The notes beneath the pieces are model-generated. The model did no database searches. It saw nothing but the letters and a program-made list of their open reading frames with translations, and had not been told where the DNA came from. DNA of 64,000 bases from Xiphophorus maculatus. Its lineage: Eukaryota > Chordata > Actinopteri > Cyprinodontiformes > Poeciliidae. The stretch covers positions 22,244,351-22,308,350 of the forward strand of contig NC_036451.1 of NCBI RefSeq assembly GCF_002775205.1, given 5' to 3'. Below are positions 56,390 to 64,000 of this stretch, one piece after another; the first letter of the stretch is position 1, and every line of letters begins with the position of its first letter. The position numbers and the translations under genes were made by a program.

Positions 56390-59300
56390 TCTGAACATTG
56401 TCACTTGGCCGCTGTTTGGACAGGCTGTTTGCTGCACGGAGAGTTATAGCCGCAGTTAAAGATGAGCAGTTCCAGCTGGAGATGGAGCCGATCGGCCAGC
56501 CCGACCTGAAGCAGGCCGCAAATCAAGCGCTATATCTCTTTATTTGGGTTCTCATCCCTCCGCCTTAATAAACTTGTTGCCTGAGCAGAGGCGGTCGCAC
56601 CAATAGGGTCCGCCCACCCCGGGCCCCACCAAGGCTTTTTTTTTTTTTTTTTTTTGATGAAACGGTTAACTGGTCGTAGTTGTAAACTTTTCTAAACTTG
56701 TAAATAAAAATAAAAGCCATGAAAACTATCTGTGTATTACATCTAAAAAATAAATAAATAAATAAATAAAAAAACATCAGGGCTGCCTCTTCCATCCATG
56801 TGTTTTATTTAAGAAAAATTAATACACTCACATGGTCTGACATATATGTTCACTTCCTCAATAGTAATAATAATCAGACACATTAGACATGCACACGCAG
56901 CAATTTTGTCTCTACTTTTGTGAATCCTGCTGGCTGCATTTATTGTGCTTGTTCAGTCAGAGATCAGAGGAGGGCAGTGCAGCTTCTTTCTTCACAATGA
57001 ATAGTGCAACGTAGGGTGATGGCAGTATTATGCACTCAGTGTCAGTCATCCAGAAAACATCCTACAGTTTTGGGGTTTTTTTGCCTGCTTCGACAAACCT
57101 TTTTTTTTTTTTTTTTTTCACAATTGTAACTCCGTCTGAATCGTTTGTCTTATGACCTAGGATAATGGTTTCCAGTTGATGTTTTTAGCATTTGTGCAGA
57201 AACGAAGCACACATTCATATAAACAAGCAAACGATAAACATGACACGTACAAGTTAAAGTGGATACATGTGGAAGCCGTTCAAGATGTAGTTGAATGCCC
57301 CCAAGACAACGGAGAAACGAGTTCAGTGCAGCTGGAAGTCAATTCCCACGTCGCAACGTTGGAGATAAAAGCCTCTGAAAGAAGGTCGCACCTGGAAAAC
57401 TGATTCAAATTCAACCACTCTGGTGTCATTCTTTAAAATGGAAACAAAAAAAACATGCGACCGCAATTGTGCAACAGCAAATATTACCGGTTGCAATATT
57501 TAAAAGCAGAGGATGCTACGCCAAAGAAGGGCAGTGGTCTGTTGAGCACATGGAAGCACATATGGTCAGATGAGTCAGTGTTCCCAGGCTTCCAGCACAA
57601 TGAGGAGGAGAATAAGCTTAGCACATAAATGGAAAAAAAAAACGAGGCAGGCATTTGTTCAAGATTTTTCTTTTTTTCACACACAAAATAAAAAGAAACG
57701 TGCAACTTTGCAGGTTAAAAAATAATTTAAAAAAATACAATTAGTCAGCTGGGAAATCCCAGAAAGCAAGTGTGCACAAGTATTTGTTGAATTAAACCAG
57801 GTTTTTGTACCTTCTGCTTGCCTCTGCTGCTTTAAGGCAACTGATGGAGGTCAACATCATTTCAGCTGCTGATGTTTTCCCCATCAAGCCCAAAGTGATT
57901 GTCAAAGCTCGGCACGTAAAGGTTTGCAACAACTTCAAGGATGGTATTTACCTAGAAAACAACCGTTGGTCACACTTGTTTCTCTGAACTCCTGTGAATG
58001 TTGGTATTTTGTGACGAGGTCTCCATCACTGCCAACTCTTTTCAGTCAAAGTGTGACCAACGACCTTGTTGATTTGCTGTTGAAAAGCTGCAAATCAGAT
58101 AAAAAACAACAATCTACTGTCACATGCGTCAAACCCTCTGCAACTGAGCCAGATGCTAAATTCTTTGCATCTTGAAATTGTTTCAATTTGATTTAAAGAG
58201 AGATTTAAAAAAAAAAGGCAAGTTTCTTTGATTGGCATTAATCAATATCTTTGGTTTTCTTTACATTCATTATTAAACATTTGATCTATGTGCTTCTGGA
58301 AGTCCTCAAACTGCATAGTTACTGATTTAAAGTGTAAGCGATAAGTGTGGTCAGTTTCAGCTTGGCTGTATATCCCCCTTTTACGCAAAAAATATATATA
58401 GCCAAATCCACATACGAATGTTTTATGAGATGAAGATTAAAGATTTGGAATGGGTAAGCCAAAACCTAGAAGTGAACTTGACAGGAAGTGAGTTGGGTCG
58501 CCTCAAGGCGGCCGTGGACAATCTGAGAGACTCTGAAAATGTTAGCAGGATGAGAAGGTAGAGTGGGAAAATATTGGCAAGTCAAAATGTTGGACGCCGA
58601 CAGACTTATGCAAAAGACTAAATGCTGAAACTGAGTCAAAACAAGCTTCAAATAATTACTTTAAAAGGCTTGGTTACACTTATGCAGCCAGAATATTGCA
58701 TCTTTTATCGTTTTCCACCCACTTCGAGGAAATCTGTTACTTTTTCAGTTCAATTGTGATGGCTATGTATGACATTGTATCTGGGAAAACACCGGACATT
58801 ACATTATACACTACAAAATCTTGTAGTGCCTTTTGAGATCCATTATTAGACTGGGAGAGGGATCAAATAAAAAGTATTACCTCAAAATGTCCCCTTAAAC
58901 CTAGCTCCAAAAGTGAATCAATCTCCGTTCTTCCCTACCCGTTGTGGTTTTAGAACCATAGATTAAGCTTAAAAAAAACAGTAACATAGCGTCAGTCAGA
59001 AAAGTTAAGGTCTGTAACTTCTTACTTTAATCATTTAAGCTGCATCAAAACTCAGTGGTATGTATGATTGAGGCTTTGCCCCCTTTAAATGATTTAGCCT
59101 CATGCAAATAGAGGTGAACGGTCTTGGTTCATTAAAGCTTCTGGCTTCAGAATTAATATTTGGTGAAAAAGGTTTTTAAAAAAAGAAAGAAATTTGGTAG
59201 GTATGTCACTATTAAATGGGTTACCTTTTGTTACCCAGCCATCATTAAAACTCACCTCATCGCTGTGTTTTGCTAAGCTAGGCTAACATGCTGTAGCTGC

Positions 59301-59475
59301 TTCTCAGTTCGTACTTATTTTGTATTAATATTATCTCCAATACATGTTTTATGATACAAATCATCCTAGAATGATCCCTAAAAAAACAATGTAACACTCA
59401 GTTTGGAATGTAAGAATGATATTTAAGCTAGCTCAGGATTTGTTAGCAAATTGTTGAAATGTTGGCTTACATTGC
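55681..59475. other. Region upstream of paralogue B, no gene recognised
   Basis: The first 700 bp (55681-56400) are GC- and CT-rich with (CA)n and (GAA)n tracts, and probably include the 5' UTR and promoter of paralogue B. From 56600 to 59475 the sequence is AT-rich, with T runs (56634-56655, 57101-57118) and no supportable exon on either strand. Confidence 0.4.
56361..56388. repeat. (CA)n microsatellite
   Basis: About 14 CA units. A (GAA)n tract lies nearby at about 56245-56269. Confidence 0.85.
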
Positions 59476-59481
59476 TTTATT
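59476..59481 (-). terminator. Candidate poly(A) signal of paralogue A
   Basis: AATAAA on the minus strand, about 155 nt after the stop of the TMEM61-like gene at 59634. Confidence 0.4.
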
Positions 59482-59633
59482 TTGCCCAAATTACCTCGAA
59501 CTAGCTTTATCATGTTTGACGTATTTAATGTAGAAAAAAAAAACATGCAGTGAACTAGGGAGAAGTAGGCTTCAGATGAATCACGAAGGTAGGAGCTAGC
59601 ATCAAATTTGTGCCCAGTTTAGAAGAGGACGTG

Positions 59634-61344
59634 TCACACCTCAAAGCTAATCTCTCTCGACTGTCCAAATAAGGGCTCTGTTGCCAGGTGTGTGTCTGAA
59701 TATGCACGCCGCAGGTGCGTAGAGCTACAGGTGGTCTTGATGGCGACCTCATATGGAGGCGGGGGTTCCAGCCACGGTGGAGGGCGAGGTGCTGGACTTA
59801 ACCCGCCACAGTCCATGGGTGGGTAGTCGAAATCTTCACCACGAGTAGCGTTCCTCTGGCTCTCCATCGTCCTACAGCCAGAAAAAGTAGTTTTGAGAAC
59901 AATCGTGTGAAAGCAAACATAAACAGTAAAGGTGCTTTTTTGAGATACACGTCAAACTTGTTGACATTGCCAACAAGACAGGACTTGTACGAGTCTTCTC
60001 CTATAACTTTTCTTAGGTTCTCCTCTCTCCAGTGCACCCCAAAACTGTCCTCTAAGACTTAGGCATTAAAAACAATTGATTTTTCTGTTTGGTGAAATGC
60101 CCCTATTATGGTCCAGTTTTAGTTTTCTGGCAAAACCCACTAGATTTATAAAATGAACATTTCTTGTGTCTCAAAAGAGTGTGTGATGCTATCCACTCCA
60201 ACCAGGTTCCCAGGGTCTTTGGATCACTGATCCTCCAGTGTACTTTCGACAGTGGGAACATGGTACTCTTCCACGTATTCATCCTTTGGTTCCCACCGAA
60301 AATCCGAAGAGTTACCCGACCAAATCAAACCAATCGAGTTAAAAGTCGCAGTTTTAGCTCCAACTGATGTGACATAACCACCCCCTGACTTATGAAGATC
60401 AACATGCATCTGCTTTGCTTAAAACAGCATGTTCACTTATGTGTCCCATTTTAGAGAGTGACTACGAGAAATGCGCCTCTGCATCTGGTCCTATTTATAG
60501 CCCAGGGAAACAGGAAGTCATAGATCACGAATACATAAACCCTTGGATGAGTTGAAGTAGTATAGGTAAGAATGTTTTAATTAGTTATTCACTCTTTCGG
60601 AAGCATCAAATAATGTTTTAAGATACCAAAAACAGCAATATTCAGAGGCAACACAGCCACAGGCTCAACAAGAACACACACACACACACACACACAGATA
60701 GGATGCTTGAAACGATCCAATATTTGCAACATTTCTCAGCACGATGTTTGTGTTTTGTAGAGTGAACGAAGTGGTATTAGGGAGTGAACAGCCAGGCGGC
60801 AAATTTCATTACCTTGGCAAACTGAAATCTGAACCCTTATTGAAAGGGCAGCAACAAACATGCCAAGACGTTTAAACAGCGATGCCTTTTTTTTTTTTTT
60901 TTTTTACTCGTTGGATTCAACCAAAAGGCATAGTAAGTAAGCTAGATAATAAAATCAGTAGTCATAAAACAACAACCCATATTTACAATGACAGCATTTT
61001 TTTTCCCCTTCTTCTTCGTTCACCCACCTGGGCAGAAACACGGACTGGGACTCTGGGAACCGAGTCAGCTGAGGAGAGAAGAGAGCATGGCTGGAGTAGT
61101 TGGAGTAGTCGTTGTAAGGGTAATGGGGACAGTCCGGGTCGAAATCCCGCTGGTTGTAGGTCGCTACGTTTTTGCTGTTCATGGCCCAGAAGAGTCCCAG
61201 GATGAGCATGACCACCCCCAGCACCACGCAGCACAGCGAGAAAGCCTGCAGGCGGCTCTGGTAGGAGGCCAGGAAGGCTGTGGAGCCCCCGGTCACAATG
61301 AGGAAGGCTCCGACGAAGATTGCTCCGTGGTGCAGGGAAGGCAT
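59634..61344 (-). CDS. tmem61: TMEM61-like two-pass membrane protein, paralogue A
   Basis: Two exons: 61344-61028 and 59871-59634, joined in phase 2 to 555 nt, 184 aa (human TMEM61 has 210). Exon 1 encodes MPSLHHGAIFVGAFLIVTGG, transmembrane segments at about 9-28 and 34-54 (CCVVLGVVMLILGLFWAM), then a tyrosine-rich stretch (PHYPYNDYSNYSS). Exon 2 has PPPWLEPPPPYEVAIK (PPPPYE at 142-147), the same block as in paralogue B, and ends REISFEV. The ATG at 61410 is in frame too and would add 22 residues; the inner start is preferred by alignment to paralogue B. The nearest gene is DHCR24, head-to-head, as TMEM61 is in human. The role is not known. The PPxY motif suggests contact with WW-domain proteins such as Nedd4-type ligases (inference). 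Confidence 0.8.
60674..60696. repeat. (CA)n microsatellite in paralogue A intron
   Basis: About 11 CA units inside the intron 59872-61027, which otherwise shows no exon. Confidence 0.85.
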
Positions 61345-62473
61345 CTCCCCCCAGGACTGCAACCTGTCTCTGAGCTCTCTGCTGGGCTGGGGCCGGCTGG
61401 ACGGTGTCATTCACATGTAAACAGTAGCACAGAGCGCGGTCCCCCTGTGCACTCTGACAAAGACCAGAGATCCAAGCGATTTACAAGAAACCCCGACGAG
61501 ACGAGTCCTTCTAAATCTCACTGTTTGGTCTCCATCACTTCCATCTCCATTAGTGCTGAAACACTGCCGATCATTTTTAGTCCATGTGTTTATTCTCTCT
61601 CTTCTGTTCCAAATTGTTGGTTTGTTGCAAAACTTGAGGGGAAGTATAAAAGAAGAATGAAAATGTTGAAAGCTCTGATGGCTAATGTTGAGCAGCTGTG
61701 TGTTTATCATCAAGCCAGATGGACAAGAGGACGGCAGAGCCCATTAAGAAATCTTTACTGGCGCCCCACCCTCCCTCTAATGTGTCCGAAGGGTACCACT
61801 TTAGCCTGCGTGTGTGTCTGCAAGAGGGGATGAGAGACAGGAAGAGGGACAGAGGGTGGAAGAGTGCAGGTCGAAGCTATTTTTCTGAGCACAAATGGAC
61901 GCAATGTAGAGAACAACTGGCTGTATTCTTCAGCGATGTGTGTCATGAAGCGTCATGACTCTGAACCCTAATTTAGTTTGAGAAATTTACAAAGTGCATC
62001 CTGTCTTAAATAAAGAGAAAATAAGTCCCACAATGCCTTGCGAGAGCATTTACACTCCAAGAAGTTTTACATTTGTCATGCTACTACCACCGACTTCAGC
62101 TTCGTTTTGCCAGGAATTTATTTGATAAGCAAACCAACACGAGGCTGTGCTGTGTTGTGTTGAACCACCTTTCACCGCAGTCACTATGGCAGGTCTTCTG
62201 GACGTGGCTTTGCACAGCTGGACACATTATAGTCACAAAAACTCCAAAGGAATAAAATGAAACTTTTAAGACTTTAATCTTTTTCTTCACCGATTCCCAA
62301 ATTGTATACGACTAAAAAATGAGGAGAAAATGGTGGGAAAAGGATATAGCTGAAGCAACAATGCATTGCTTCAGTTAGTGATGCTGCAGATTGTCAAACT
62401 TTTTTGAAAACAGCCTTGACTCTCTGTTGCACTTTGCCTGTAAATTCGCCCCGCTCGCATGTGGGCAGATGGC

Positions 62474-62483
62474 GTGGTGTGAG
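62474..62483 (-). promoter_or_regulatory. SREBP-like site upstream of DHCR24
   Basis: The minus strand reads CTCACACCAC, 8 of 10 bases of the SRE consensus ATCACCCCAC, about 290 bp before the ATG and 20-130 bp from a CCAAT cluster. Human DHCR24 is an established SREBP2 target with SRE and NF-Y sites. Here the function is inferred. Confidence 0.45.
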
Positions 62484-62500
62484 AGTCCGTCTGCTTTATG

Positions 62501-62613
62501 ATTGGCCAATCAGCAGACACGATCTCTCTCTGCCACGCCCTACGGCCCCACGGTTAACCAATAGGATACAAACTGAGAGATCAAGCCCCGCCCTTTTCGG
62601 AATATCGACCAAT
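62501..62613 (+). promoter_or_regulatory. CCAAT/NF-Y cluster and GC box of DHCR24 promoter
   Basis: ATTGGCCAAT (62501-62510, overlapping boxes on both strands), CCAAT at 62558-62562 and CCAAT at 62609-62613, with CCCCGCCC at 62586-62593. The spacing of about 50 bp between boxes is common in sterol-controlled promoters. Confidence 0.6.
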
Positions 62614-62769
62614 CAGCCTTGAATAAAGGCGGAGTTTGCAGTACACCTACCTGATCAGGAGTCGGGAATCTTTTACCCCAGCTGAATTTTTTATTTTTAT
62701 TTTTTTAAGTTTAAGCTCGGGTTTTGGCTGCAGCGTCCATCAGACCGGCTTCTGACCCGAGCTGACGCG

Positions 62770-63000
62770 ATGAGTCCGCTATTGTATTTAGGAGCTCTGC
62801 TGGTTTTCTTCCTGCTCTGGATCAGAGTCAAAGGTCTGGATTACGTGATCGTCCACCAGCGCTGGATATTCGTGTGCTTGTTCTTACTGCCCCTCTCGGT
62901 TATATTCGATGTGTATTATTATGCGAGAGCGTGGCTCATTTTTAAGATGTGCTCTGCACCTAAACTGCACGACCAGCGCGTGCGGGACATCCAGCTACAG
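62770..63000 (+). CDS. dhcr24: DHCR24, 24-dehydrocholesterol reductase, exon 1 (partial gene)
   Basis: DHCR24 (seladin-1) is the FAD-dependent ER-membrane enzyme that reduces the C24 double bond of sterol intermediates in the last part of cholesterol synthesis. Exon 1 gives 77 codons, from [20 protein letters not shown] to RVRDIQLQ, followed by GTGAGT. It aligns without gaps to human residues 1-77 over the N-terminal membrane anchor ([20 protein letters not shown]) and the start of the lumen/cytosol linker. The FAD-binding domain is encoded by later exons beyond 64000. The ATG is preceded by a CCAAT-rich promoter. Confidence 0.96.
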
Positions 63001-64000
63001 GTGAGTGAGGGCTACGTCATCATCTCGTCATCACAACATTCCGGCACAACATACTGCTGGATTTATAGTCTCCTGATCTGAACTGCAGTAGCCATCACCG
63101 TGTATATAATATGCGTTTTGAATCAGAAAAAGCTTGTACGGGGGTTTGAACCAGGGGCGAATCAAGACTCAATGGGGCCCTGAGTAGAATGTAATTTGGG
63201 GGGGGGGGGGGGGGGGGGGGGGGCACTTCCGGCTAAGCTTTGATTTGATTTGACTTAGCTTGGCTGTGGGACTTATGTTCCTTTCTAGTTGCAAGTTGGA
63301 AAACTGGTCAAAGTTGCTGTTTGTTTTGGTGCCACCTCCATTAGCAATACATGCCAAAAATAAATAAATGCATGCACTTCTCGTTAAATCAAAGCAACAT
63401 GCACACGTATAGTGATGATAGAACGCTATGTATGTTACAGACTTAATGAGACGTATCAGAAGTGTTTATACTTGCAGCTTTCATTATGTTTTGTGTGTGC
63501 TGCAGCCATATTGGATTCTAAGCTTGAGTCTGACTGGTGATTTCCTTCTTTCCTAATCAGAGTCCGGATTTTAGAGGGGATCCTTGTTTTATTTCCAAGT
63601 ACAATATTTGACTTGCCAGTGAAAATACAACTCGGTTAAAGGAGATTCATTGGGAGTTTCAAAATGTTATGTTGTGTTTACAAGCAACGATTGGTAAAAT
63701 ATTAACCCACTCTTGCTTTAAATTGCTGATCAACTGATTGTGAATCCAATTTTATTATTGAATTAGCGCTGTTATGGTTACGCCAACTTTATGACGGTTT
63801 TTATTTGTCCTAAATACACCATTAATGCAAATTAAATTGCTCTAAAGCCTCCATACCAGCAGGGGGCACTAAGCAGCTGCAATTCCTGCACATTCCCCAG
63901 CTTTGCGTGACTTGGAACATTTATATCCTTTAAATTTAATGCCTAAGATTAACAGTATATAAGTAGATTTCCCTATATAGTACACTATATAATGTACTGC
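63001..64000 (+). other. DHCR24 intron 1 (start), to right edge
   Basis: No second exon is visible. It contains a run of 26 G at 63198-63223, followed by AT-rich sequence and repeat-like text. Confidence 0.7.
63198..63223 (+). repeat. Poly(G) run of 26
   Basis: Uninterrupted G26. Runs of this length are hard to sequence, so the true length may differ. Confidence 0.85.

Larger units (their letters stand above)
61345..62769. promoter_or_regulatory. Divergent intergenic region between paralogue A and DHCR24
   Basis: The 1.4 kb between the two start codons holds no coding segment. The DHCR24-proximal part (62470-62640) is clearly promoter-like: an SRE-like site, four CCAAT boxes in either strand, a GC box and an AATAAAGG TATA-like motif at about 62621. 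The left part (61345-62430) is AT-rich without recognised elements. Confidence 0.55.

Noticed and set aside
60988-61833. Longest single open frame of the window (281 codons, plus strand)
   Set aside because: It runs antisense across exon 1 of the TMEM61-like gene. The minus strand there encodes a two-pass membrane protein with a paralogue, a proper donor and a matching second exon, so the plus frame is a by-product of codon composition.

Overview
The window is vertebrate nuclear DNA, almost certainly from a ray-finned fish. Every gene is split into short coding exons with GT-AG introns, many only 75-120 bp long. The introns carry (TG)n, (CA)n and (GA)n microsatellites and fish-type DNA transposons (hAT, Tc1-like, pogo-like) and tRNA-derived SINEs. 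Gene order and orientation match the block known from human 1p32 (USP24 - PCSK9 - BSND - TMEM61 - DHCR24), read in the opposite direction. No species can be named from the sequence alone.

Layout. 1-24581 (+): the C-terminal three quarters of USP24, a giant ubiquitin-specific protease. I placed 51 consecutive coding exons that join to 6000 nt (1999 codons plus stop) without a frame break. A long 3' UTR follows, to about 26.98 kb. 29665-39691 (-): a complete 12-exon PCSK9, tail-to-tail with USP24, encoding 671 aa. It has all catalytic residues, the autocleavage site and all 18 cysteines of the C-terminal domain. 44859-46323 (-): BSND (barttin), with a certain exon 1 and an unresolved C-terminal part. 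49978-55680 (-) and 59634-61344 (-): two two-exon genes for small two-pass membrane proteins. They share a proline-rich PPPW..PPPxY motif and are best read as tandem TMEM61-like paralogues. 62770-63000 (+): exon 1 of DHCR24 (24-dehydrocholesterol reductase); the rest lies past the right edge.

Functional themes. Two genes of sterol homeostasis, PCSK9 and DHCR24, flank three barttin/TMEM61-type membrane-protein genes. Both sterol genes have an SREBP-like element and CCAAT boxes upstream of the start codon; the PCSK9 element matches the known human PCSK9 element at 9 of 10 bases. This suggests retained sterol control.

The remaining space is mostly mobile DNA: repeated hAT-type copies in USP24 introns, a pogo MITE nested in one of them, an L2-like RT fragment inside a Tc1-like copy in PCSK9 intron 5, a SINE inside an older element in PCSK9 intron 7, a SINE with a perfect 14-bp target-site duplication at 48.9 kb, a hAT MITE with a perfect 8-bp duplication at 27.35 kb, and a hAT-like element whose terminus lies at position +3 of the BSND intron 1 donor. 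I saw no bacterial-type operon, CRISPR array, tRNA or rRNA gene.
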